Shown here in pieces: positions 1 to 7,392 of a stretch of 25,076 nt of DNA. The notes beneath the pieces were generated by a model. That model did not search any database, was not told where the DNA came from, and saw only the letters and a program-made list of their open reading frames with translations. The translations under genes were made by a program, and so were the position numbers. This DNA is from an uncultured Mycolicibacterium sp. (lineage in GTDB: Bacteria > Actinomycetota > Actinomycetes > Mycobacteriales > Mycobacteriaceae): the NCBI RefSeq assembly GCF_937941905.1, contig NZ_CALDGS010000034.1, forward strand, positions 1 to 25,076. The letters are read 5' to 3'. Position 1 is the first letter of the stretch. The number at the start of each line of letters is the position of its first letter.

Positions 1-2
1 CC

Positions 3-42
3 ACACGAATCAGGCCCCCTCGATCGAGGGGGCCTGACGTGT
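3..42. terminator. Strong hairpin, probable terminator for the 54-278 gene
   Basis: Bases 10-37 form a perfect 28-base palindrome with 14 base pairs centred on CGATCG. The stem extends through ACACG (3-7) and CGTGT (38-42) past a two-base bulge. It lies just after the stop of the minus-strand gene ending at 54. There is no clear T tract on either strand, so it would be a mycobacterial-type hairpin terminator without a U run. As a symmetrical structure it could also serve a plus-strand gene left of the window. Confidence 0.7.
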
Positions 43-53
43 ATCCGAACCGG

Positions 54-278
54 TCAGTGCCGGCGGCCGAGCAGCAGATACGCCGCCGGGGCCAGGCCGA
101 AGCTGCTCACCACGCCGAGGGCGCCGCGCCAGGCCCACTTGGGGCCGCGCACGTCGGCGGGCTCCCGCGAGGCGAGGTCGCGCAGCGCCCAGGCCCGCAG
201 CCCGGCGTCGAGGGCGGCGCCCACGACGATGACGGTCCTGGTCTTGGGGGAGAGCTCGCTCCAGCGTCGACGTGCCAT
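54..278 (-). CDS. Small hypothetical membrane protein, 74 aa
   Basis: The reading frame begins at an ATG preceded by a GGAAAGG-like purine stretch and encodes about 74 residues starting MARRRWSELS. Two moderately hydrophobic stretches are visible: residues about 12-25 (TVIVVGAALDAGLRAW) and about 52-70 near the C terminus (ALGVVSSFGLAPAAYLLLG). The N terminus and the loop between them are Arg/Lys-rich, which fits a small two-segment membrane protein. The frame runs further upstream to 392, but that part has no good ribosome site and would cover the divergent promoter region. I do not recognise a family beyond small actinobacterial membrane proteins. Confidence 0.6.
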   Translation of the reverse strand: MARRRWSELSPKTRTVIVVGAALDAGLRAWALRDLASREPADVRGPKWAWRGALGVVSSFGLAPAAYLLLGRRH

Positions 279-361
279 TGCCTGCCTTTCCGGGTGTGTG
301 ACGAACGGGCCACCCACGATAGCGCCCGGGCGGCGGGATGTTTGCTGGTATGTTTCAGCAC

Positions 362-376
362 ACCCGTCGAACGGGT
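362..376. promoter_or_regulatory. Short inverted repeat in the divergent 279-406 region
   Basis: ACCCGT (362-367) and ACGGGT (371-376) form a perfect 6-bp inverted repeat around CGA, 30 bases before the start of the exported-protein gene. It could be a small operator or a leader hairpin. The 128-base gap between the divergent genes must hold promoters for both, but I see no convincing -10/-35 pair. Confidence 0.3.
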
Positions 377-406
377 TTGTGACCAGGATCATTTTGGAGC
401 GGGAAC

Positions 407-1927
407 TTGACCAGAGCGGGTGGGGCCGGCGTAACCGGAAACGACAAGGGCCGGTCGCGGGCCAGGGCGGTCCTGGCGTCGGCGGTCGCCGGCGGGGTGG
501 CGCTCACCACCGCGCTCGGCCTCGGCGCCACCGCCGTCGCGCCGCAGGTGCTGCCGCGCGACATCGCGGTCCGCCCGTCCGCGCTGATCACCCACGGCAG
601 CGCCACCAACTGGGGTGCCGACGGCATCGACCGCTTCTACGGCGTCGACTGGAACGCCACCTACGGCGACACGGTGAAGTCCTTCTTCGTGCTGTTCCCG
701 TACAACGGCAACCCGGACAACCTCACCGCCGCGCTGCGCAACAACGTCGGGGACGACAAGCCGGACCTGGTGCTGACCTCCGGCCGCGGCTCCGGCGCCG
801 CGACGGTGACGATGCTGCTGCTGCTCAACAGCGGCAACCAGGCCGACCGCGACATGGTGATCAACACCCGCTGGATCCTGGACAACAACGTCAACCGGCC
901 CAACGGCGGCTACGGGTCGCGCTACATCCCGTTCACCATCCTGGGCGTCTACCCGTGGCCCACCCCGATCGACGTCGAGGGAATGGACATCCTCGACGTC
1001 GGCTACGAGTACGCCTGGAACTCCAGCGCCCCGGCCTACGTGACCAACGTGGTGGCGCTGCTCAACGCGCTCGTCGCCTACGCCTACCGGTACAAGTCGC
1101 AGGCCTACACCCACCTGCCCATCGACCCGGACAAGCTCGTCCTCGACCCGGAGACCGGCCAGTACGTCCCCGGCCCGGACGCCTTCGACGAAGACGGTGC
1201 GCCGAAGCTGGAGAAGGGTTTCCACTACATCGTCGAGGTCGACGGCACGGTGCGGAAGGTGCCGTTGGCGTCCGGCACGACGACCACCACCTACGTCACC
1301 TACCGGGCCGCCGGGGTGCCGCTGGTGCAGCCGCTGCGCGACCTGCTCGGCCCGGTCGGCAACGCCGTCGCCGACCTCGTCGAGCCCGCGCTGAAGGTGA
1401 TCATCAACGCCTCCTACCCGGACAACGACCCGGTGGCCAACCCGGACCGCTTCCTCACCGCGGGCCTGCTGCCGCCGCCGGACGTGGTGATCCGCGCCCT
1501 GAACGACCTGCCCGGCGCGATCGCCGAGGGCGTGCAGAACTTCACCCGCCACTTCGCCCCGGCGGCCCCCGCGCCGGTGTCACAGCCGGCGGGCGACGCC
1601 GCGCTGCGGGCCGCGGCGGTCGACGAGCCGGGGCCGGCGCCCGCCGCGACCCCGCGCCGGCCGAGCCGGCCCGACGCCGACGAACGGGCCCTGCGGACGG
1701 TGGCCACGAAGGTCGCGGAAGAAACCGGGGGCGTCGAGGACCTCCCCGGCGCCGACGAGCCCGGGGCGGCCCCGGAGGACACCGACAGCGGGCCGGTCAA
1801 GCCGCGGCTGCGGCCGTCGCCGCGCATCCCGTCGATGACGGGTCCGGACCGGCCGGGGCCCTCCGGGCGCGTCGCCGACCGGCTCGCCAGGAAGGCCGCG
1901 CACAGCACCCACGGCGCCGGCGAGTAA
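407..1927 (+). CDS. Exported mycobacterial protein of unknown function, 506 aa
   Basis: The TTG start at 407 follows a GGAGCGGG ribosome site at about 396-403; no ATG or GTG gives a better start. Residues about 1-18 are basic (several Arg and Lys) and are followed by a long hydrophobic Ala/Gly/Leu stretch (about 20-48), so an N-terminal signal or anchor is likely. The middle of about 350 residues is folded-looking, with Asn/Tyr-rich text such as FPYNGNPDNLTAAL. The last 120 residues are Pro/Ala/Arg-rich and probably disordered. The mid region resembles the PE-PPE/serine-hydrolase-like exported proteins of mycobacteria, but a clean G-x-S-x-G elbow is not evident (only GRGSGAA near residue 127). 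It starts 128 bp from the divergent 74-aa gene. Function is not assigned. Confidence 0.7.
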   Translation: MTRAGGAGVTGNDKGRSRARAVLASAVAGGVALTTALGLGATAVAPQVLPRDIAVRPSALITHGSATNWGADGIDRFYGVDWNATYGDTVKSFFVLFPYNGNPDNLTAALRNNVGDDKPDLVLTSGRGSGAATVTMLLLLNSGNQADRDMVINTRWILDNNVNRPNGGYGSRYIPFTILGVYPWPTPIDVEGMDILDVGYEYAWNSSAPAYVTNVVALLNALVAYAYRYKSQAYTHLPIDPDKLVLDPETGQYVPGPDAFDEDGAPKLEKGFHYIVEVDGTVRKVPLASGTTTTTYVTYRAAGVPLVQPLRDLLGPVGNAVADLVEPALKVIINASYPDNDPVANPDRFLTAGLLPPPDVVIRALNDLPGAIAEGVQNFTRHFAPAAPAPVSQPAGDAALRAAAVDEPGPAPAATPRRPSRPDADERALRTVATKVAEETGGVEDLPGADEPGAAPEDTDSGPVKPRLRPSPRIPSMTGPDRPGPSGRVADRLARKAAHSTHGAGE

Positions 1928-1939
1928 CCCGGCCCGGGT

Positions 1940-2230
1940 TCAGTCGAGCCGCTCGATCTCGACGAAGACCACCGTGTCGGTGGCGTGCCGGTTCTCCACC
2001 TGGTGCTCCACCCCGGCGCTGCGGCTGTAGCTCTCGCCGACGCGGATCGGCGCCGCGGCCTCGGTGCCGTCCGGCAGGACGATGTGCATGGTCGCGTTCA
2101 CCAGCGGCACGACGACGTAGTCGTGGTCGTGCCGGTGCATGGGGATCACCCCGCCGGGTTCGATGGTCCACCGGGTGACCCGGAACCGGCCGTCGTCGAG
2201 TTGCTGTTCGCCGCGCGATCCTGTGCTCAC
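1940..2230 (-). CDS. Small cupin-domain protein, 96 aa
   Basis: A single cupin barrel. The first cupin motif is seen at PGGVIPMHRHDHDYVVVPL, with the two His and the acidic residue expected of metal-binding cupins, and the second at VGESYSRSAGVEHQVEN with one His. Length (96 residues) is normal for a stand-alone cupin. The start is GTG at 2230, nine bases after the stop of the TetR gene, so the two are probably co-transcribed. Small cupins of this kind bind a metal or a small ligand; whether this one is an enzyme or a sensor cannot be told. Its position next to the TetR/carotenoid oxygenase pair hints at a link to that pathway, which is inference only. Confidence 0.8.
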   Translation of the reverse strand: MSTGSRGEQQLDDGRFRVTRWTIEPGGVIPMHRHDHDYVVVPLVNATMHIVLPDGTEAAAPIRVGESYSRSAGVEHQVENRHATDTVVFVEIERLD

Positions 2231-2239
2231 GCGGCGAGC

Positions 2240-2797
2240 CTACCGGCGCCGCCCGATCGCCCGGCCCACCGTGTCGGCCACCTGTTCGTCGGTCAACGCG
2301 CTGTCCTCGATCAGGCTGTGCGACAACACCGTTCGCACCACCACCTCGGCCGCCGCGGGCGCGGGCAGGGCGAGGTCGTCGGTGTCCGGGATGGCCGGGG
2401 CGACCATCGCCGCCACCGTCCGCACCAGGTTGTGCCGGCCCGCCCCGCTCGGCAGTCCGGCGTGCAGCAGCCAGTGCGGTTCGTGGTCACGGATGTAGCG
2501 GAAGGCCCGGTGCCCGCGCAGGTAGCGCAGCGCGGCGACGACGATCTGGCGCAGCTGGGCGGCCGGGTCGGCCCGTGGGTCGCGTGCGGCGAGGGTGGCG
2601 GTGATCATCGCGCCGATCTCCTGCTGGGCGACCGCGGCGAGCAGGCCGTCCTTGTCACCGAACTCGCGGTACGCGGTGGCCCGCGAGACCCCGGCGTGCG
2701 CGGCGACCCGGGTGAGCGTCAGCCGGTCGAGGCCGATCGTGCCGATCAGCTCGACCGCGGCCGCCACCAACTGCGCCGATGACCGGGTTCTGGCCAC
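2240..2797 (-). CDS. TetR-family transcriptional regulator
   Basis: Typical TetR layout in about 185 residues. The N-terminal helix-turn-helix is seen at LTLTRVAAHAGVSRATAYREFGDKDGLLAAV, followed by an all-helical ligand domain. I chose the GTG at 2797 (protein starting VARTRSSAQ). The frame opens at a TTG at 2833, but that codon touches the left arm of the inverted repeat at 2833-2862, which is more likely the operator. The gene is divergent from a carotenoid oxygenase, the same pairing as Rv0653c/Rv0654 in M. tuberculosis. It therefore probably represses the oxygenase gene and itself. The ligand is unknown; an apocarotenoid or lipid would fit the context. Confidence 0.9.
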   Translation of the reverse strand: MARTRSSAQLVAAAVELIGTIGLDRLTLTRVAAHAGVSRATAYREFGDKDGLLAAVAQQEIGAMITATLAARDPRADPAAQLRQIVVAALRYLRGHRAFRYIRDHEPHWLLHAGLPSGAGRHNLVRTVAAMVAPAIPDTDDLALPAPAAAEVVVRTVLSHSLIEDSALTDEQVADTVGRAIGRRR

Positions 2798-2832
2798 GAC
2801 TCTTTGTACCGCGACCGTTGCCCACCGACCCA

Positions 2833-2862
2833 ACTGAGACTAGATTCGCGATCAGTCTCAGT
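2833..2862. promoter_or_regulatory. Probable TetR operator, 9-bp perfect inverted repeat
   Basis: ACTGAGACT (2833-2841) and AGTCTCAGT (2854-2862) are exact reverse complements separated by 12 bases that contain TCGCGA at the centre. The 30-base site lies between the TetR start (2797) and the oxygenase start (2876) and ends right before the oxygenase ribosome site GAAGGAGC. This is where an auto-regulating TetR dimer would bind to block both genes. Arm length and position are seen directly; binding by the neighbouring TetR is inference. Confidence 0.8.
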
Positions 2863-2875
2863 GAAGGAGCGTGCC

Positions 2876-4381
2876 GTGGCGACCTCGAGCACCACCGCCG
2901 ACCTGCCCCTGTTACCGGATCTGCGGCGCTACCTGGCCGCGCTGCCGGAGGCCGAACGCCGGCAGGCGGTCGAGCGGCTGCGCGGCCTCGGCGAGGCGGA
3001 CCTGCGCAGCCTCGGGGTGAGCGAGCCGCTGCCGGTCGAACACGACTACGTCGTCGAGGACATCACCGGTGAGTTCCCGGCCGGCCTGCGCGGCACGCTG
3101 TACCGCAACGGCCCCGGCCGCTGGCAGGACCACACCGGCCGGCCGCTGCACCACCTGTTCGACGGCGACGGCATGCTCTCGGCGTTCACCATCGCCGACG
3201 GCGCGGTGCGCTACCGCAACCGCTACGTGCGCACCCGCCACTACCGGGGCCGCACCGGCGTGCGCCACCTGGGCACCAACGCGCCCGGCGGGATCGCCGG
3301 CAACATCGGCCGGTTCGTGCCGCCGAACCTGGCCAACACCAACGTCGTCGAGCACGCCGGCCGGCTCTACGCGCTGTGGGAGGGCGGCCCGCCGCATGAG
3401 ATCGACCCGGAGACGTTGCAGACCAAAGGCGTTCGCCGCTTCGGCGGCCGGCTGCGCTGGATGGGGTCCTACTCGGCGCACCCGTGCCGGTGCCCGCGCA
3501 CCGGGGAGCTGTTCAACTTCGGGGTGGAGTTCGTCCCGCGTCCGCACCTGCGGATCTACCGCACCGACACCGCCGGACGGCTCCGGCATTTCGCCTCGGC
3601 ACCCCTGCCGTACCTGGCCATGGTGCACGACTTCGCGCTCACCGAGACGCATCTGGTGTTCGTGGTGTCGCCGATCATCCTCGACATCGGCCCGGTGGTG
3701 CTGGGGCTGCGTCCGTTCGGCGACTCGCTGCGCTACCGGCCGGAGCGGGGCAGCGTGTTCATCCTCGTCCCGCGCGACGGCGGGCCGGTGCGCAGCCTCG
3801 AACACGAGGCGGTGATGACCTTCCACCTCAGCAACGCCTTCGACGACGGCACCGACGTGGTGGTCGACGCGATCACCTACCGCGGCGGCGGCCTGCTGGG
3901 CAAGCTCAGCCGGTTCCGGGTGGCCAGCCTGGCCGACGAGCCCTCCATGTTCATGCGCTACCGGATCACCCGCACCGGCCGGGTGCGGGCCGAGCCGCTC
4001 GCCGACGTGCCGTGCGAATTCCCGCGCCATAACGACGCCTTCGAGGGCCGCGCGCACCGCTACGCCTACCTGAACACCCGGCACCGGCTGGCGGCGTTCT
4101 ACGACACCGTGACCCGCCTGGACCTGCGCGACGGCACCGCCCAGCACTACACCACGCCGGAGCCCGGTAACAGCTTCTGCGAGCCGGTGTTCGCCGCCCG
4201 GCCCGACGGGCGGGGCGAGGACGACGGCTGGGTGCTCACGGTGGAGTACGTGGCGGCCACCCACACCTCCCGGCTGGTGGTGTTCGACGCCGCCGACCTC
4301 GCCGCCGGGCCGGTCGCCACCGCCGCCCTGCGCCACCACGTGCCGCAGGGCTTCCACGGCAACTTCGTGGCGAGCCGCTAG
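2876..4381 (+). CDS. Carotenoid cleavage oxygenase (retinal pigment epithelial membrane protein family)
   Basis: A 501-residue non-haem iron oxygenase of the carotenoid/apocarotenoid cleavage family. Four His that would hold the catalytic Fe(II) are visible in family context: H202 (GSYSAHPC), H251 (AMVHDFALTETH), H317 (MTFHLSNAFDDG) and H494 (QGFHGNFV). The N-terminal FPAGLRGTLYRNGPGRW and LFDGDGM motifs are also family signatures. The GTG start at 2876 follows GAAGGAGC; the frame extends upstream to 2804 but without a ribosome site and through the operator. The length equals that of M. tuberculosis Rv0654, its probable ortholog. Enzymes of this family split a conjugated C=C bond of carotenoids or related stilbenes with O2; the exact substrate is not visible. 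The stop shares the CTAG at 4378-4381 with the convergent hydrogenase operon. Confidence 0.95.
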   Translation: MATSSTTADLPLLPDLRRYLAALPEAERRQAVERLRGLGEADLRSLGVSEPLPVEHDYVVEDITGEFPAGLRGTLYRNGPGRWQDHTGRPLHHLFDGDGMLSAFTIADGAVRYRNRYVRTRHYRGRTGVRHLGTNAPGGIAGNIGRFVPPNLANTNVVEHAGRLYALWEGGPPHEIDPETLQTKGVRRFGGRLRWMGSYSAHPCRCPRTGELFNFGVEFVPRPHLRIYRTDTAGRLRHFASAPLPYLAMVHDFALTETHLVFVVSPIILDIGPVVLGLRPFGDSLRYRPERGSVFILVPRDGGPVRSLEHEAVMTFHLSNAFDDGTDVVVDAITYRGGGLLGKLSRFRVASLADEPSMFMRYRITRTGRVRAEPLADVPCEFPRHNDAFEGRAHRYAYLNTRHRLAAFYDTVTRLDLRDGTAQHYTTPEPGNSFCEPVFAARPDGRGEDDGWVLTVEYVAATHTSRLVVFDAADLAAGPVATAALRHHVPQGFHGNFVASR

Positions 4382-5208
4382 ACCGGCTGGGCCAGCGCGG
4401 GATCGAACCGGGACCGCACCCGCACCGACGCGGCGGCGGCCGCGACCACCATCGCCGCATCGGACTCGTGCCCGCGCGGGAAGACGATCTCGGCGCTGTC
4501 CGGGTTCTCGCGGTGCGCCATCAGCCAGTCGTAGAGCAGCCAGTCCAGCGCACAGGCCACGGTGAACGGGTCGGCGTCGTCGCGGGCCGCGCCGGCCACG
4601 CACGCCTCGATCGCGGCCCGGTGCTCGCGCCGGGCCGCGTCCTTGTTCACCCCGGAGCTGTCGAACAGCATCATCGACAGCGTGAGCGGAAACCGTTGCC
4701 CGGTCTCGGCGTCGAGCACCCAGCGGGCGCCCTTCCAGGGGGCGTCCGGGTCGACGTAGCACAGCCGGCCGTACCCGGCCACCACGCCGAGCCCCGGCTC
4801 GTCGAGCTCGTGCTCCAGCGGTGCCGGGCCGAGCATCCCCACCGGGAAGCGGGCCCGGATGGACAGCAGCGCCGCGGTGCCGATGATCTTGCCCGTCCGC
4901 ACATCCGGTGCCACCCCGACGAGCTCGGCGGCCAGCGCGTAGTCGCGCACCAGCAGGTCCAGCCGCCGGTACAGCTCGACCAGGTCGGCGCGCTCGTCCG
5001 GCGACGGGTGCCGGCCGCCGCCGAGCACCTCGCCGAACCGTCCGGCGGCGATGATGAGCGCATCGTCGAGCGCGGCCAGATGGGTCGCGACCAGCCGCTG
5101 CGGCTCGTCGTCGCCGACCACCAGGTCGGTCAGCGTCGTGGGGGTGCCGTCCGGGGCGGCCCAGAAGAAGCCGATCTGCCCGTCGGCCTGGACGATCCGT
5201 GGTCTCAT
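4378..5208 (-). CDS. Hydrogenase-cluster protein of unknown function, 276 aa (last gene of the operon)
   Basis: The ATG at 5208 overlaps the stop of the upstream gene by four bases (ATGA), so it is the terminal gene of the hydrogenase/hyp run. I do not recognise the family. The protein is soluble-looking and mixed alpha/beta, with no signal peptide, no membrane segment and no cysteine-rich cluster motif. It begins with a beta-like stretch (residues about 1-30, including GQIGFFWAAPDGT) followed by helical text. The middle has a Gly/Tyr-rich section near residues 135-165 (LGVVAGYGRLCYVDPDAPW). Its conserved placement after hypD suggests an accessory or maturation role, but nothing in the sequence shows a reaction. 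It ends in a CTAG shared with the convergent carotenoid oxygenase stop. Confidence 0.8.
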   Translation of the reverse strand: MRPRIVQADGQIGFFWAAPDGTPTTLTDLVVGDDEPQRLVATHLAALDDALIIAAGRFGEVLGGGRHPSPDERADLVELYRRLDLLVRDYALAAELVGVAPDVRTGKIIGTAALLSIRARFPVGMLGPAPLEHELDEPGLGVVAGYGRLCYVDPDAPWKGARWVLDAETGQRFPLTLSMMLFDSSGVNKDAARREHRAAIEACVAGAARDDADPFTVACALDWLLYDWLMAHRENPDSAEIVFPRGHESDAAMVVAAAAASVRVRSRFDPALAQPV

Positions 5209-5948
5209 GACGCCCGGTTCCGCAGCCGCCGGTTGGTGACCTCGAGTTGGCGCACGGTGTGCGCCTCGAGCCGGTCGCGCCGGTCGGGGTCGAGCCGGTC
5301 GCAGACCCGGTCCCAGTGCACCGCGACCACATCGCCGGGGGCGAGGTCGCCCAGGCCGGGCCACAGCTGCACGCTGCGGGTGACCGGGTCGGTCAGCGAC
5401 AGCGCACCGTCGCCGAACCGCAACCGCGGACCGGACACCTCCGCGGTCACGCCGTCGGTGGAAACCACAGTGGCCCAGGCGATCCGGCAGTGGTCCAGGA
5501 TAGACAGCGGGCCCTGTTCCGCCGGGATGCCCGGGGTGCGGCCCAGCAGCCGCGTCCACGGGTACACCCCGAGCACGTGGAAACAGTGATTCGGTGCCGC
5601 CTCGTCGACGAGGTCCTCGGTCAGGTGTGCCCAGTAGTGCCCGGCCTGGGGTGCGACGATGGCCAGCAGCCGGCGGGCGAACTCGCGCGGATCGACCTGT
5701 GCGCCCAGCCCGCCGCCGATCCAGTACGCGTCGACCACTCGGTGGTCCAGTGGGTCGGCGATGCCGGTCATCTCGGCCAGCACCCGCAGGTACGGCCACA
5801 CCCCGGTGAACTGCCGTGCCGCCCGGGCGATCTCGTCACGCGAACCGCTGCGCAGCGTGGCCGCCTCGGCCGGCCCGCAGTAGCCGAGCCGGTTGGGCGC
5901 CTCGGCGTAGCGGGCGAACATGTCCACGCCGGCCTCGACGGAGGTCAC
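5205..5948 (-). CDS. Hydrogenase-cluster protein of unknown function, 247 aa (possibly DUF6390)
   Basis: The GTG at 5948 overlaps the hypD stop by four bases (GTGA) and gives a 247-residue protein. N-terminal text FARYAEAPNRLGYCGP and the later APNHCFHVLGVYPWTRLLG and LGDLAPGDVVAVHWDRVCDRL look like those of proteins annotated only as hydrogenase-associated; DUF6390 is my best recollection and is not certain. A central GQAGHYWAHLT-like section (AIVAPQAGHYWAHLTEDLVDE) and several His and Cys (in GYCGP, NHCFHVLG and ILDHCRIAW) could bind metal, but no known ligand pattern is evident. The C-terminal 90 residues read like a small beta domain (EVSGPRLRFGDG; LAPGDVVAVHW), reminiscent in rhythm of HypC barrels. 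No signal peptide or membrane segment. Confidence 0.8.
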   Translation of the reverse strand: MTSVEAGVDMFARYAEAPNRLGYCGPAEAATLRSGSRDEIARAARQFTGVWPYLRVLAEMTGIADPLDHRVVDAYWIGGGLGAQVDPREFARRLLAIVAPQAGHYWAHLTEDLVDEAAPNHCFHVLGVYPWTRLLGRTPGIPAEQGPLSILDHCRIAWATVVSTDGVTAEVSGPRLRFGDGALSLTDPVTRSVQLWPGLGDLAPGDVVAVHWDRVCDRLDPDRRDRLEAHTVRQLEVTNRRLRNRAS

Positions 5949-7090
5949 CGCTGCGTGCCCTGCCCGATCAGCGTGGCGGCGTCGCGGTGCAGCCGGCCGA
6001 AGTTGTAGTAGGCCGCGCACGCCCCCTCCGAGCTCACCATGCAGGTGCCGATCGGGGTCTCCGGGGTGCACGCGGTGCCGAACACCTTGCACTCCCACGG
6101 CTTGAGCACGCCCTTGAGCACCTCGCCGCACTGGCAGGCCTTCGGGTCGGCCACCCGCACCCCGGGCAGCGGGAACCGCTGCTCGGCGTCGAAGTCGGCC
6201 AGCTCGTCGCGCAGCCGCAGCGCGCTCTGCGAGATGAACCCCAGCCCGCGCCATTCGAAGTGCGGCCGCAGTTCGAACACCTCGGCCATCAGCTTGAGCG
6301 CGGCCGGGTTGCCCTCCTCCCGCACGATGCGCGAATACTGGTTCTCCACCTCGCAGCGGCCGTCCCGGATCTGGGTGAGCAGCATGGCCACCGAGGCCAG
6401 GATGTCCAGCGGCTCGAACCCGGAGACCACCAGCGGCTTGCCGTACACCTGCGGCACGAACCGGTAGGGCCGGGTGCCGACCACGGTGGAGACGTGGCCG
6501 GGACCGAGGAAGCCGGACAGCCGCAGATCGGGCGACTCCAGGATGGCCTTGATCGGCGGCACGATCGTGACGTGGTTGCAGAACACGGTGAAGTTGCGCA
6601 ACCCCAGCTCGCGGGCCCGCACCAGGGTGACCGCCGTCGACGGCGCGGTGGTCTCGAACCCGATGCCGAAGAACACCACCTGCTTGTCGGGGTTGTCCAC
6701 CGCGATCTTCAGCGCGTCCAGCGGGGAGTAGACGAACCGCACGTCCGCGCCGCGGGCCTTGGCGTCCAGCAGGCTGCCGTCGGAGCCGGGCACCCGCATC
6801 ATGTCGCCGAAGCAGGTGAAGATCACGTCGGGCCGGCTCGCCAGCCAGATCGCGTCGTCGACCCGGCCCATCGGGATCACGCACACCGGGCAGCCCGGGC
6901 CGTGCACGAGTTCGACGTTCTCCGGCAGCAGGTGCTCGATGCCGTGCCGGTAGATGGTGTGGGTGTGCCCGCCGCACACCTCCATGAACTTGAAGTGCCG
7001 GTTGGCCCCGGCCTCCCTGGCCAGGGACTCGATGGCGGCCAACAGCTTGCGCGCGGCGGCCGGATCCCGGAATTCGTCTACAAAGCGCAT
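5945..7090 (-). CDS. hypD: HypD, scaffold for Fe(CN)2CO assembly
   Basis: HypD is the [4Fe-4S] protein that, with HypC, holds the iron while CN- and CO are attached during [NiFe] hydrogenase maturation. The 381-residue length is normal. Visible signatures are C39 in FMEVCGGHTHTIYRHG, C67/C70 in HGPGCPVCV, GIGFETTAPSTA, and the C-terminal cysteine set at about 319, 321, 334, 341, 350 and 358 that supplies the cluster ligands. The ATG start at 7090 lies 13 bases after the preceding hypC stop; pairing hypC with hypD is usual because the products form a complex. Acts in the cytoplasm. Confidence 0.97.
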   Translation of the reverse strand: MRFVDEFRDPAAARKLLAAIESLAREAGANRHFKFMEVCGGHTHTIYRHGIEHLLPENVELVHGPGCPVCVIPMGRVDDAIWLASRPDVIFTCFGDMMRVPGSDGSLLDAKARGADVRFVYSPLDALKIAVDNPDKQVVFFGIGFETTAPSTAVTLVRARELGLRNFTVFCNHVTIVPPIKAILESPDLRLSGFLGPGHVSTVVGTRPYRFVPQVYGKPLVVSGFEPLDILASVAMLLTQIRDGRCEVENQYSRIVREEGNPAALKLMAEVFELRPHFEWRGLGFISQSALRLRDELADFDAEQRFPLPGVRVADPKACQCGEVLKGVLKPWECKVFGTACTPETPIGTCMVSSEGACAAYYNFGRLHRDAATLIGQGTQR

Positions 7091-7103
7091 GGCTGTCTCC
7101 GCT

Positions 7104-7376
7104 TCAGATGATCGCCGACGAGTCGAAGGCGTCGAGTTCCTCGGTGTAGGCGTCGCCGAGCTGCTGCACCGCGGCCAGGGTGAGCAGCGCCTCCTGCTCG
7201 TCGATCCTGGCCATCGCGAACCCGACGTGCACCAGCACCCAGTCGTCGGGCTGCGGCAGGTCGTTCTCCAGCAGGCGCACGCTGATGGTCCGGCGCACCC
7301 CGTTCACCTCGACCTTGGCCAGGCAGTTCTCGGCGTCGGTGATCTCGACGATCCGGCCCGGAATCCCCAAACACAT
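7104..7376 (-). CDS. hypC: HypC/HupF-type maturation chaperone (hypD-linked copy)
   Basis: A 90-residue HypC-family protein beginning MCLGIPGRIVEI. The conserved Cys2, exposed after Met removal, carries the Fe(CN)2CO unit between HypD and the large subunit. The second signature, WVLVHVGFAMARIDEQEA, is also present. The gene sits between hypE (16-base gap) and hypD (13-base gap), and the leader holds a GAGAGAGG purine run. It is one of two stand-alone HypC proteins here; the hypD linkage suggests this is the one partnering HypD in cofactor assembly, which is inference. Confidence 0.96.
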   Translation of the reverse strand: MCLGIPGRIVEITDAENCLAKVEVNGVRRTISVRLLENDLPQPDDWVLVHVGFAMARIDEQEALLTLAAVQQLGDAYTEELDAFDSSAII

Positions 7377-7392
7377 CGCGTCTCAACCTCTC

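Noticed and set aside
378..393. TGTGA-N6-TCATT resembling a Crp/Cmr site before the 407 gene
   Set aside because: Only 8 of 10 positions match and it lies within 15-30 bases of the start codon, a poor place for activation; such partial matches are common by chance.
139..2178. 679-residue plus-strand open frame
   Set aside because: Arg/Pro/Gly-rich shadow of the exported-protein gene at 407-1927, which has coherent protein composition in its own frame.
2912..5332. 806-residue minus-strand open frame across two genes
   Set aside because: Antisense to the carotenoid oxygenase and out of frame with the 276-aa gene; no recognisable domain.
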